Shown here: positions 6,581-14,006 of the stretch, in pieces | Layout: every line of letters begins with the position of its first letter | Position numbering within the stretch: the stretch's first letter is position 1 | Assembly (NCBI RefSeq): GCF_020075545.1 | Contig: NZ_JAIQZK010000014.1 | Location: 1-39,680, forward strand | From: Nocardioides sp. TRM66260-LWL | Lineage (GTDB): Bacteria > Actinomycetota > Actinomycetes > Propionibacteriales > Nocardioidaceae | Length of the DNA stretch: 39,680 bases | Direction of reading: 5' to 3' | The notes under the pieces: generated by a model | What the model was told of the DNA's origin: nothing | The model's input: only the letters and a program-made list of their open reading frames with translations | Database searches by the model: none | Made by a program: the position numbers and the translations under genes

Positions 6581-7779
6581 CCGACACCCGCTGCCGCTAC
6601 AACGGCGACGACCAGCCCCGCACCCTGGTCGGCCGCCACCTCGACACCTGCACCGACCACGACACCACCAGACCCGCCGCCGGCGGCTGCCCGGGCTGCC
6701 AGCCCTGCCCCGAGGGCCACTGCCAGATCGACCGGTGCACCGAGCACGTCACCGTCGACGGCCGCGGCACCGACCTCACCTGCCCGTCCTGCCTCGCCGC
6801 CACCCGGGCAGCGATCCGCCGCATCCGTGACCTCACCAAGCTCATGCCCACCGCAGCCCTCGAACGCGGCACCCTCAACAGCACCGCCATCCTCCACGCC
6901 GCCCCCGCCGCCGACTACGAAGCCTGGTCACACCACCACGCCTCCATGACCGCCGGACGCCTCTGCCGCTGCCGCCACCGCGGCCAGACCTGCCCCACCC
7001 AGCTCCCCACCATCGAAGGCCCCACCTGCGGCCTCCCCGCCATCCCACCCGGCCAGTTCATCCCCACCACCCGCCGCCACCACTACTGCACCCACGACAC
7101 CTGCAACCGCCGCCGAGGCCTCTACTGCCCCGACCTCCTCGCCTGGATCACCGACTGCCGCGACGAACTCCACCCCACCTACGTCCTCGGCACCTGGGAC
7201 TTCCTCGTCCGCGACCACTACGGCCACACCCTCGACCTCGTCGGCCCCCTCGACCCCCACGGCCACCCCATCGACACCCGCACCTTCACCCTCGACGACA
7301 CCGCCACCTACCTCGACCAGCGCCTCACCGCCCTCGCCCACGACCCCGACTTCGACTTCAACCAGCTCCACACCGAGACCACCCGCTGCGCCACCCACCT
7401 CGAAGACGTCCTCGCCGTCACCCCCCACCACCAGAAAGGCGCCACCTGCCCCGCCTGCGAACGCACCGCGCTCGAACGGCACCACGGCACCGGCGACGAC
7501 GAAGACACCTGGGACTGCCCCCGCTGCGGCTGGCAGCTCACCGACACCGAACACCTCGGCCACCTCCGAGGCATCCACGCCGAGACCGCACCCGTCATGA
7601 CCGCCGCCGAACTCGAGGAGATCCACGGCATCCCCGCCGGCCGCATCCGCGTCTGGGCCCACCGCGGACACATCCGCCGCCTCCACAAGAACGACGCAGG
7701 TCACCGGCTCTACGACGTCGCCGACGTCCTCGCGCACCACCACGACACCCACCCGACCGACCAGGAGCAGACCGCATGA
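6577..7779 (+). CDS. large Cys/His-rich protein with C-terminal MerR-like HTH
   Basis: 400 residues from GTG 6577. The N-terminal 180 residues hold many CxxC/CxxxC pairs (GCPGCQPCPEGHC, LTCPSC, CRCRH, YCTHDTC). A zinc ribbon lies at about 288-325 (CPAC...CPRCGW). The last 60 residues form a MerR-type winged helix (MTAAELEEIHGIPAGRIRVW...GHRLYDVADVLAHH), a DNA-binding module also used as an excisionase-like fold. Actinophages carry similar zinc-plus-HTH proteins annotated only as DNA-binding. A regulator of the early-to-late switch or a replication factor are both possible. It is the last large gene of the early operon, which fits a regulator, but this is inference. Confidence 0.65.
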   Translation: MTDTRCRYNGDDQPRTLVGRHLDTCTDHDTTRPAAGGCPGCQPCPEGHCQIDRCTEHVTVDGRGTDLTCPSCLAATRAAIRRIRDLTKLMPTAALERGTLNSTAILHAAPAADYEAWSHHHASMTAGRLCRCRHRGQTCPTQLPTIEGPTCGLPAIPPGQFIPTTRRHHYCTHDTCNRRRGLYCPDLLAWITDCRDELHPTYVLGTWDFLVRDHYGHTLDLVGPLDPHGHPIDTRTFTLDDTATYLDQRLTALAHDPDFDFNQLHTETTRCATHLEDVLAVTPHHQKGATCPACERTALERHHGTGDDEDTWDCPRCGWQLTDTEHLGHLRGIHAETAPVMTAAELEEIHGIPAGRIRVWAHRGHIRRLHKNDAGHRLYDVADVLAHHHDTHPTDQEQTA

Positions 7780-8018
7780 CCGACGTCCCGAACATCGCAG
7801 ACCGGCGCGCCGCGAAGGCAGTCGAGGAGACCACCAGCGAGTTCCTGCTGTGCGCGGCATGCGGATCTGCGTGGTTCACCGTCCAGGCCGTCACCCTCCA
7901 TCGAACAGGACCCGTTAACTGCTACGCAGCACCAGTCGCTTGCCGAGAGTGCGGGACCGTCGCGATCTCGGGCGCGGACCTGCCGAAGCCGATCGAACTC
8001 GCCCCCGACAGGCCCTGA
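7776..8018 (+). CDS. small zinc-ribbon protein
   Basis: 80 residues starting MTDVPNIADRRAAKAV. A CAAC pair near residues 27-30 and CREC near 56-59 form a likely zinc ribbon. ATG 7776 overlaps the stop of the large zinc protein. It is the last gene before a non-coding stretch, so it ends the early operon. Function unknown. Confidence 0.6.
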   Translation: MTDVPNIADRRAAKAVEETTSEFLLCAACGSAWFTVQAVTLHRTGPVNCYAAPVACRECGTVAISGADLPKPIELAPDRP

Positions 8019-8050
8019 CGCCTGCCGCGTCTAGCCGCGCCTCGTGTGAT

Positions 8051-8065
8051 GGCGAGTTGCTCGCC
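8051..8065 (+). terminator. short GC hairpin after the early operon
   Basis: GGCGAG-TTG-CTCGCC is a perfect 6-bp stem with a 3-nt loop, 33 nt after the last early stop codon. There is no T-tract, which is common in high-GC hosts, so it may be a weak terminator or an operator for the promoter just downstream at 8081. Confidence 0.35.
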
Positions 8066-8080
8066 CATCGGCTCACCTGC

Positions 8081-8169
8081 TGATACGGTGTAACGGAAGG
8101 TGCCGGACGAATGTCCCCGGCGCCTTCAGTGCTTCCCGGCCCATCCACCCCCGCACACCGGGAGGCACG
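8081..8169 (+). promoter_or_regulatory. extended -10 promoter with leader hairpin
   Basis: TGATACGGT at 8081-8089 matches an extended -10 (TGn-TAnnnT); I see no good -35. The inferred start near 8096 coincides with a 10-bp stem at 8097-8106 / 8117-8126 (AAGGTGCCGG and CCGGCGCCTT, one G-T pair) with a 10-nt loop. The rest of the leader runs to the GGGAGG at 8159-8164 before ATG 8170. The hairpin at the very 5' end could stabilise the message or act in attenuation. No gene is seen in 8019-8169. Confidence 0.4.
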
Positions 8170-8322
8170 ATGGCCCGCTTCATCGTCATCCGCGACGACG
8201 CCGGACCCGCGGACATCTACGCCGCCATCACCGCGCTCCGCGAGAAGCAGAAGCGCGCATGCATCCCCTCCACCCGCGACGAGATCCAGACCGACATCGA
8301 CGAGCTCCTCGACCTGCTGTGA
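8170..8322 (+). CDS. small hypothetical phage protein
   Basis: 50 residues (MARFIVIRDDAGPADIYAAI...). GGGAGG sits 5 nt before ATG 8170, an unusually clear ribosome-binding site here. It has an N-terminal beta strand, then a basic helix (LREKQKRACIPS) and an acidic C-terminal helix (IQTDIDELLDLL). First gene behind the leader hairpin. Family unknown. Confidence 0.55.
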   Translation: MARFIVIRDDAGPADIYAAITALREKQKRACIPSTRDEIQTDIDELLDLL

Positions 8323-8332
8323 GGTGACCCCG

Positions 8333-8413
8333 ATGCGCGCACGCCTCCACGCCACGCTCGGCGCGCTCCTCTGGCGGATCATGCTCGGCCGAGCCGACCG
8401 GCGACCCCGATGA
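8333..8413 (+). CDS. very small basic peptide
   Basis: 26 residues (MRARLHATLGALLWRIMLGR...). GAGGTGA at 8321-8327 gives a good ribosome-binding site 5 nt before ATG 8333. Its TGA overlaps ATG 8410 of the HNH gene (ATGA). It may serve mainly to couple translation of the HNH nuclease, or be a short amphipathic helix peptide. Short length limits confidence. Confidence 0.4.
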   Translation: MRARLHATLGALLWRIMLGRADRRPR

Positions 8414-8718
8414 CCACCCGCACCGCCACCGGCCGCGAGCTCAAGGACCCCCGCGACTCCGCCGCCTGGCGCCGACTCCGCGACCAGGTCATCCGCGAAG
8501 AGCCCACCTGCCGCCTCGCGTTCCCCAGCATCTGCACCGGCCTCTCTGAGACCGCCGACCACATCGAGCCGTTCACCGCCGCGCCCCATCTCGCCATGGA
8601 GCGCAGCAACCACCGCGGCACCTGCCACGCCTGCAACCGCGCCCGCTCGAGCACACCCGACGCCGCCCTCAACCTCACCCCCTCGAAGCGCCCACCCGCA
8701 CTGTCAATCTTCGATTGA
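8410..8718 (+). CDS. HNH endonuclease next to terminase
   Basis: 102 residues. The HNH core spans about 34-79: Cys34 (CRLAFPSIC), the H of the ADHIEP motif near 54-57, and HRGTCHACN with a CxxC and Asn near 71-79. HNH genes directly before the terminase genes are typical of cos phages; in HK97 gp74 the HNH protein stimulates terminase cleavage at cos. Position and size fit that role. ATG 8410 overlaps the small upstream gene. Confidence 0.8.
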   Translation: MTTRTATGRELKDPRDSAAWRRLRDQVIREEPTCRLAFPSICTGLSETADHIEPFTAAPHLAMERSNHRGTCHACNRARSSTPDAALNLTPSKRPPALSIFD

Positions 8719-8719
8719 C
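8703..8719 (+). repeat. hairpin over the HNH stop codon
   Basis: GTCAATC-TTC-GATTGAC forms a perfect 7-bp stem with a 3-nt loop overlapping the TGA at 8716-8718. It is AT-richer than its surroundings. It may be a weak terminator or a protein-binding site at the edge of the packaging region. Confidence 0.35.
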
Positions 8720-8911
8720 CTGCGGAAACGCTTGACACGACGCGTGCGAGCGCACTCACGGGGGGCCTCCGAAAAATCCAGGCCGCCGCTACTAGCCAGC
8801 CACGTCTGCGGTCCTCTATCTCCCTCCCGGGGCCTGGTGTCCGACATCGCGCGGCCCTCCCGCTCCGCTACGTCAACGCTGTGTCCGCGATATGGTCGCC
8901 TGGGGGTCGTC
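8720..8911 (+). other. non-coding packaging region (cos candidate) and late-gene leader
   Basis: No coding bias is seen here. It lies between the HNH gene and the terminase genes, where cos sites are found in HK97-type phages. Notable elements: a G6 run followed by CCTCC and A5 (8760-8776), CCAGGCC with a distant inverted copy GGCCTGG (8778-8784 and 8831-8837), and two copies of GTGTCCG (8837-8843, 8881-8887). A TATGGT at 8891-8896 could be a -10 box for the late operon, with GGGGG (8902-8906) as the ribosome-binding site before GTG 8912. The exact cut site cannot be read from sequence alone. Confidence 0.4.
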
Positions 8912-9310
8912 GTGCAGGGCTTGTGTCAGTGCTGCGGCGGGGTGTTCGAGGCGCGCCGGCGTGACGCGAAGTTCTGCTCGGACAACTGCCGGAAGCGGGC
9001 GCGCCGGAAGTCGGAGGTCGCGGTCAGCGAGCATCCGCCGGTGACGGGTCTGGTCGAGGTGGTGCGGCAGGAGCTGCGCCGCGCCGGCAAGGAGCTGACG
9101 CCGGCTGGGCAGCAGGCGCTGATCGTGGCGGACCGGATGACGGTGCCGCAGGAGACGGGGTCTTCGATCTCGGCGCTGTCGAAGGAGTTGACCGCGCTGC
9201 TCGCGCTCGCTGTCGGGAAGGCCGCGGCGCCGGCCTCGACGACGGACGAGGTGAAGGCGAAGCGTGACGAGAAGAGGACGCGAGCCCAAGCGCGCTCGTC
9301 GGCTCGTTGA
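8912..9310 (+). CDS. terminase small subunit (putative)
   Basis: 132 residues from GTG 8912. The N-terminus has a zinc-finger-like cluster (Cys5, 7, 8, 22 and 26; KFCSDNCRKRARR). The middle and C-terminal helices (LVEVVRQELRRAGKE, then SISALSKELTALLAL) match the actinophage small-terminase pattern. Small terminases bind cos/pac DNA and load the large subunit. GTG 8912 is chosen because GGGGG lies 5 nt upstream and earlier in-frame sequence lacks coding bias. It overlaps the large subunit gene by 47 nt, the expected neighbour. Confidence 0.75.
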   Translation: MQGLCQCCGGVFEARRRDAKFCSDNCRKRARRKSEVAVSEHPPVTGLVEVVRQELRRAGKELTPAGQQALIVADRMTVPQETGSSISALSKELTALLALAVGKAAAPASTTDEVKAKRDEKRTRAQARSSAR

Positions 9311-10883
9311 GCCGACCTGGCTGAGTCACCCGGTGTACCTCGAGACGTTCGGGCCTGAGGTCTGCGACGTCGGGGTTGAGGCCGGGTTCGTGCCGGACCC
9401 GGAGCAGGAGCTGTTCCTGGATCTGCTGTTCGCGATCGGCCCGGACGGGAAGTCGGTGTCGTTCGAGAACGGGCTGATCGGTCCGCGGCAGAACTTGAAG
9501 ACGGGCACGATCAAGCTGGCCGAGCTCGGCTGGCTGTTCGTGACCGAGGAGCCGCTGATCATCCACTCGGCGCATGAGTTGGACATGACGGAGTCTGCGT
9601 TCAACGACCTGCGCGAGCTGATCGAGAACGCCCCGGATCTGGCGCGGCACCTGGACCGGACGATCGGGAACGTCGATACCCCGGGCATCAAGACGGGCAA
9701 CGGCAAGGCCTCGATCTTCATCCGCACCGCTAAAGGTCAGCGTCTTCAGATCAAGTACAAGGCGCGGACCCGCACGGGTGGCCGTGGTCTGACGGGCAAC
9801 AAGCTGGTGCTCGACGAGGCGTTCGCGTTGACGCCGGCGATGGTCGGGTCGGTGTACCCGACGCTGTCGGCGGTGCCGGACCCTCAGGTGCTGCTGGCTT
9901 CGTCGGCGGGGCTGCTCGAGTCGTCGTTCCTGCGGTCGGTGCGTGACCGGGGCCGGGCCGGCGGTGATCCGCGGCTGCTGTGGATGGAGTACGCGGACGA
10001 CGTCGCGAAGTACGGGCGCTGTCGGCTGCCGAACTGCGATCACGCGAAGCCGCCGAACAGCCCGCCCGGGTGCGCGCTCGACGACGAGACGCGGTGGGCG
10101 CGGTTCATGACCGCGCTCGGCCGTCGCATCACGCCGCAGACGATCCGGGACATGAGGCGGTCCATGCCGGTGGCGGAGTTCGCGCGCGAGTTCATGGTCT
10201 GGTGGGAGGACCCACCGGAGGGCGACGACGCTGGGGTGCTGGACCTGCAGGCGTGGGGTCGACTCCGTGACCCGGAGGTTGTCGCGCCGTCGCGGGTCGT
10301 GGCCACGGTCGCGGTCGCCGCGGACCGGTCGAGAGCTTCGGTCGCGCTCGCGGGCGCCGGCCCGGCCGGGAAGACGCTGGTGCTGACGCGCACCGGCGCT
10401 GGGACGGCGTGGGTGGTGCCGGCGCTGATGCGGATCCGCGCGAAGGGCGTGGAGGTCGCTGAGGTGTCGCTGCGCGAGGCGACTCAGGCGGCCGTGCTGA
10501 AGCCAGCGTTGAAGGCCGCGCGGATGGAGTACCACCCGCTGACGGCGACCGAAGAGGGCCAGGCGTGCGCGACGTTCGTGAACGCCGTGAACGTCGACGG
10601 GTCGATCGTGCATGTCGGTGCTGATGCCGGCGAGGACGCTGAGGCGTTGACGCGGGCGATGCGGAACTCGACGACGCGGTTCGTGTCGCAGGTCGAGCAG
10701 TGGGATCTGCGGGATCCGGCGGTCGACATCTGCCCGGTGGTCGCGGCCTCGGCCGCGGTGTACCGGTGGCAGGTTGCGCCGCCGCCGCCCCCTCCGCCGT
10801 CTCCGGTCGGCGTGCCCGTCGAGTCGGTCCGGGATCAGTACGACGGCATGGGCTTCCCGGCCGTCGATGACCTGCAGTTCTAG
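9264..10883 (+). CDS. terminase large subunit
   Basis: 539 residues from GTG 9264. ATPase domain: a Walker-A-like GPRQNLKT at 73-80 (the usual PRQNGKT form with Leu for Gly), Walker B LVLDEA at 181-186, and a GRGLTG segment at 173-178. The nuclease domain follows; AADRS near 352-356 probably supplies the first metal-binding Asp. It packages DNA into the prohead by ATP hydrolysis and cuts at the packaging site. The C-terminal 30 residues include a proline run (about 505-515). Length is normal for the family. The overlap with the small-subunit gene suggests coupled translation. Confidence 0.9.
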   Translation: MTRRGREPKRARRLVEPTWLSHPVYLETFGPEVCDVGVEAGFVPDPEQELFLDLLFAIGPDGKSVSFENGLIGPRQNLKTGTIKLAELGWLFVTEEPLIIHSAHELDMTESAFNDLRELIENAPDLARHLDRTIGNVDTPGIKTGNGKASIFIRTAKGQRLQIKYKARTRTGGRGLTGNKLVLDEAFALTPAMVGSVYPTLSAVPDPQVLLASSAGLLESSFLRSVRDRGRAGGDPRLLWMEYADDVAKYGRCRLPNCDHAKPPNSPPGCALDDETRWARFMTALGRRITPQTIRDMRRSMPVAEFAREFMVWWEDPPEGDDAGVLDLQAWGRLRDPEVVAPSRVVATVAVAADRSRASVALAGAGPAGKTLVLTRTGAGTAWVVPALMRIRAKGVEVAEVSLREATQAAVLKPALKAARMEYHPLTATEEGQACATFVNAVNVDGSIVHVGADAGEDAEALTRAMRNSTTRFVSQVEQWDLRDPAVDICPVVAASAAVYRWQVAPPPPPPPSPVGVPVESVRDQYDGMGFPAVDDLQF

Positions 10884-10906
10884 TCGCTCAAGAGAGGGGT
10901 GGCCCG

Positions 10907-12190
10907 ATGTCGACCATGCCTCTGGACCCTGCCGCTGCGCCGATGTCGGCGCCGCAGCGTGAGCTCGGCTACGCCACCGAGACTCCCGCCGAGTGGTGGT
11001 CGTCGCTGGCCGAGGAGCGCGTGCCCGCGTTGCGCTGGCCGGACGCCTACGACGTCTTCGACGAGATGATGGACAACCCGCAGGTCTCCTCGGTGCTGTC
11101 CGCGGTGATCATGCCCATTCTGAGGACCGGTTGGCGCCTCGACGGCACCGACTGCAACCCGGACGTCACGCGTCACATCGCGAACGACCTAGGGCTGCCG
11201 GTCATCGGTGAGGGCGACCGCGGCGGATCCGACGGCGTGGAGGACAGGTTCTCCTGGGGCGAGCATCTGCGCACCGCGCTGCCCGAGTACTGCGGCTACG
11301 GACACTCGATCTACGAGCCGACCGCCTACTGGAACGACCTCGACGGACGCTGGCACCTGCGAAAGGTCGGCTACCGGCCGCCGCGCACGATCACGAAGTT
11401 CAACGTCGCAAGCGACGGCGGGCTGATCTCGATCGAGCAGCGGCCACCCGCCGCCGGGGTCATCGACTCCCTGACAGCGAGCAAGACTCGTGCCCTCAGC
11501 GCCGATCGGCTCCTGGTCTACAGCCGGTGGCGCAAGGGCGGGCGGTGGCGCGGTCGGTCGATGCTGCGCGCGGCCTACGAGCCGTGGCTGCTGCGTGCTC
11601 GAGCAGTCCGCGTCGAGATGATCCTGGCCGAGCGCACCGGCTCGCCGGTGCCCGTCTACGAGGCCAGTCCGAACGAGACCGACCTCGCCAGCGGACGGGC
11701 ACTCGCGAGCAGCATCCGCAGCGGACAGACCGCCGGCGCAGCCGTGCCGAACGGCGCGAAGCTGCGGCTCCTCGGCTACGAAGGCCAGCTCCCCGACATC
11801 GACAAGCCGAAGCGCTACAACGACGAGCAGATCGCGCGCGCCGTTCTCGCACACTTCTTGAACCTCGGCACGCAGACCGGGTCATGGGCGCTGGGATCGA
11901 CGTTCGCTGACTTCTTCACCCTCAGCCTGCAGGCCACCGCCGACGAGATCGCTGAGACGTTCACCCGGCATCTGATCCGCAAGGCAGTGCGGTGGAACTG
12001 GCCGGCTGAGCGGATCCCGCGGCTGGTTCCCGACGAGATCGGGTCCCGACAGGAAGCCGTCGTCACCGCTGTCGCGCAACTCGTCCGTGACGGCGTGCTC
12101 AAGCCCGACGAGGACCTCGAGCGGTTCGTGCGCACCTCACTGGGGCTGCCGGCGCGCTCGTCGTCGACACCACCTCCGACCACCGCCTAG
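10907..12190 (+). CDS. portal protein (Mu gp29-like, DUF935 type)
   Basis: 427 residues. The sequence resembles the Mu-type portal family: MDNPQVSSVLSAVIMPIL near the N-terminus, a central LRKVGYRPPRTI region, DRLLVYSRW...GRSMLRAAYEPW, and the conserved IARAVLAHFLNLG near 310. The portal forms the dodecameric DNA entry ring at one capsid vertex and docks the terminase and connector. GAGAGGGG before ATG 10907 is a good ribosome-binding site. Position between terminase and protease is standard. Confidence 0.85.
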   Translation: MSTMPLDPAAAPMSAPQRELGYATETPAEWWSSLAEERVPALRWPDAYDVFDEMMDNPQVSSVLSAVIMPILRTGWRLDGTDCNPDVTRHIANDLGLPVIGEGDRGGSDGVEDRFSWGEHLRTALPEYCGYGHSIYEPTAYWNDLDGRWHLRKVGYRPPRTITKFNVASDGGLISIEQRPPAAGVIDSLTASKTRALSADRLLVYSRWRKGGRWRGRSMLRAAYEPWLLRARAVRVEMILAERTGSPVPVYEASPNETDLASGRALASSIRSGQTAGAAVPNGAKLRLLGYEGQLPDIDKPKRYNDEQIARAVLAHFLNLGTQTGSWALGSTFADFFTLSLQATADEIAETFTRHLIRKAVRWNWPAERIPRLVPDEIGSRQEAVVTAVAQLVRDGVLKPDEDLERFVRTSLGLPARSSSTPPPTTA

Positions 12191-12204
12191 AAGGAGGCCG
12201 TCAC

Positions 12205-13542
12205 GTGGGAGAGAAGAAGCATCGACGCCTCCGGACAGCGACTGCGCTCAAGGCGGACGCAGGCCTGCTGTCCGGAGCGCAGTCGCGCACTGCCGCAGTC
12301 GCTGCCGCCGCCGAACAGCCCGCAGCGGAGACCGGCTCCGTCGGCGAGCTGTGGCTCTACGGTCCCGTGGGCGGCTGGTGGCGTGGATTCGACGCCGAGA
12401 GCGTGGCGCACGCGCTGCGAGGCATGGACGTCGAGACGATCAACGTCCGCATCCACTCGCCTGGCGGTCTGGCGTCGGACGGGATCGCGATCGCCAACCT
12501 CCTGCGCAACCACAAGGCGAAGATCCGAACCGTCGTCGACGGGATCGCCGCCTCAGCTGCGTCGGTGATCGCGATCGCCGGCGATGAGGTCGTCATGTGC
12601 CCCGGATCGCAGCTGATGATCCACGACGCCGCCGTCGGCACCTGGGGCAACGCCGCCCAGTTGCGGCGCGACGCGGACTGGATCGACGGCCAGTCGCAGA
12701 ACTACGCCGGCGTCTACGCCCTCAAGGCGGGCGGGACCGTCGATGAGTGGCGGCAGAAGATGACCGCCAACGAGGGCGACGGCACCTGGTACTCGGCCGA
12801 CGAAGCCGTCACCGCCGGCCTGGCCGACCGCGTCGGCGTCGTGACCGCCGCCGGCTCGCCGCCCGCGGACTCCGAGGCCGACACCGTCCCCGACGACGAA
12901 GAGGTCCTCGCTCGTCTCGAGCACGACCTGGTGCTGCTGGAGCAGCACGTCGCACCGTCCGCGCTCGCCGCATGGCAGGGCCAGCGGGCTTCCAAGCCCC
13001 CGACCGCGTCCGCGGGCGGGTCAACCACCACAGAAGGAGGCTCTGCCGTGGCGTTCAGCACCGAGCAGATCACCAACCTGCGGGACATCCTCGAGCTCCC
13101 CGCGGACGCGGACGAGGCGGCCATCGTCGACGCCGTCCAGGCCGTCGTTCAGGAGAACCTCGAGGAGCACCCGCCCACCGGCGACGCGCCGGCCGCCACC
13201 GCCGCGGTGCCCCCGGGCCACGTGGTCATCCCGGCCGCCAAGCTCGCCGACCTCGAGGCCGGCGCCAAGGCCGGCACCGCCGCGGCCAAGGCGCTGCACG
13301 ACAAGGAGCGCGCCGCGTTCCTCGACGCGAACCGCAACAAGTTCCTCGCGGCCAACCGGTCCGCCTGGGAGGACGAGTACGACCGCGACCCGGCCGCGGC
13401 TCGCGCGCACTTCGCGTCCGCGCCGGTGCTGATCCCTGACGCCGAGCTCGGCCACGAGGTCGACGCCGACGCCGACGAGGACGGGCGCGACGTGCTCGCC
13501 ACCGTCACCGAGTCCACCACCTACAAGAACTGGGAGTTCTGA
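12205..13542 (+). CDS. ClpP-type prohead protease with C-terminal scaffold domain
   Basis: 445 residues from GTG 12205, with AAGGAGG 7 nt upstream. Residues 45-215 form a ClpP/S14 serine protease: oxyanion-loop SPGG at 85-88, nucleophile Ser117 in GIAASAAS, catalytic His140 in MIHDA, and a likely Asp192, followed by WYSADEAVTAGLADRV typical of the fold's end. Residues 216-281 are a linker. Residues 282-445 are a helical, Ala/Glu-rich scaffold-like region. The protease cleaves scaffold and capsid during maturation. The scaffold region has its own strong start (separate entry), as in lambda C/Nu3 and Mu I/Z. Confidence 0.88.
   Translation: MGEKKHRRLRTATALKADAGLLSGAQSRTAAVAAAAEQPAAETGSVGELWLYGPVGGWWRGFDAESVAHALRGMDVETINVRIHSPGGLASDGIAIANLLRNHKAKIRTVVDGIAASAASVIAIAGDEVVMCPGSQLMIHDAAVGTWGNAAQLRRDADWIDGQSQNYAGVYALKAGGTVDEWRQKMTANEGDGTWYSADEAVTAGLADRVGVVTAAGSPPADSEADTVPDDEEVLARLEHDLVLLEQHVAPSALAAWQGQRASKPPTASAGGSTTTEGGSAVAFSTEQITNLRDILELPADADEAAIVDAVQAVVQENLEEHPPTGDAPAATAAVPPGHVVIPAAKLADLEAGAKAGTAAAKALHDKERAAFLDANRNKFLAANRSAWEDEYDRDPAAARAHFASAPVLIPDAELGHEVDADADEDGRDVLATVTESTTYKNWEF
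13048..13542 (+). CDS. nested scaffold protein (internal start in the protease gene)
   Basis: 164 residues in the same frame as the protease gene. AGAAGGAGG at 13032-13040 lies 7 nt before GTG 13048, a near-perfect Shine-Dalgarno that has no reason to be inside a coding region unless used. The product (MAFSTEQITNLRDILELP...) is helical with charged segments (KALHDKERAAFLDANRNK) and ends in YKNWEF, matching small phage scaffolds. Known precedent: lambda Nu3 within C, Mu Z within I. The shorter protein would be made in excess to nucleate capsid assembly. Confidence 0.7.
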   Translation: MAFSTEQITNLRDILELPADADEAAIVDAVQAVVQENLEEHPPTGDAPAATAAVPPGHVVIPAAKLADLEAGAKAGTAAAKALHDKERAAFLDANRNKFLAANRSAWEDEYDRDPAAARAHFASAPVLIPDAELGHEVDADADEDGRDVLATVTESTTYKNWEF

Positions 13543-13543
13543 G

Positions 13544-13993
13544 ATGGCCTCCGTTCCGATCGTCACCAAGACCGGGCCCAAGACGTTCGTCCCGGCGTCC
13601 GGCCAGACCATCCTCGGCGGCCAGCTCGTTGCCGCCACCACCGGCGGCCGAGTCATCGTCGCCGGCGCCGCCTCGCCCAAGGTGCTCGGCGTCGCCGTCA
13701 CCGACGGCATCGCCCCCGAGCAGCAGACCACCCAGGCTGTCGTCTCCGGCACGGTCTCCACCCTCGACGCCGCCCAGGCCCGGCCCTACGTGTCGGTCGC
13801 CTACAACGGCGCCGAGGTCCAGGTCACCTTCGCCGCCGACGCCGCGTTCGGTGACCGCCTCAAGTCCGCGGCCAACGGCGCGGTCACCCCGATGGCCAAC
13901 ACCGACGACCCGCGCCTGGAGGTCGGTGTCTGCACCGAGCCCGCCGGCGTCGTCGTCGCCACCAACCCCGTCGGCCTCGTCCGCGTGAAGTGA
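13544..13993 (+). CDS. capsid decoration / head-fibre protein (DUF2190-like)
   Basis: 149 residues, almost entirely beta strands (TKTGPKTFVPASGQTILGG..., KVLGVAVTDG, FGDRLKSAANGAV). The domain resembles DUF2190 and related lambda gpD/head-fibre beta proteins, which stabilise the capsid surface. It sits between scaffold and major capsid gene, the usual place. Start ATG is 2 nt after the protease stop. A similar domain pattern recurs in the tail genes at 22803 and 23420. Confidence 0.7.
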   Translation: MASVPIVTKTGPKTFVPASGQTILGGQLVAATTGGRVIVAGAASPKVLGVAVTDGIAPEQQTTQAVVSGTVSTLDAAQARPYVSVAYNGAEVQVTFAADAAFGDRLKSAANGAVTPMANTDDPRLEVGVCTEPAGVVVATNPVGLVRVK

Positions 13994-14006
13994 GAGAGAG
14001 ACCCTG

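Noticed and set aside
9024..10613. 529-residue minus-strand frame opposite the terminase genes
   Set aside because: Arg/Pro-rich off-frame composition and complete overlap with a terminase having Walker motifs.
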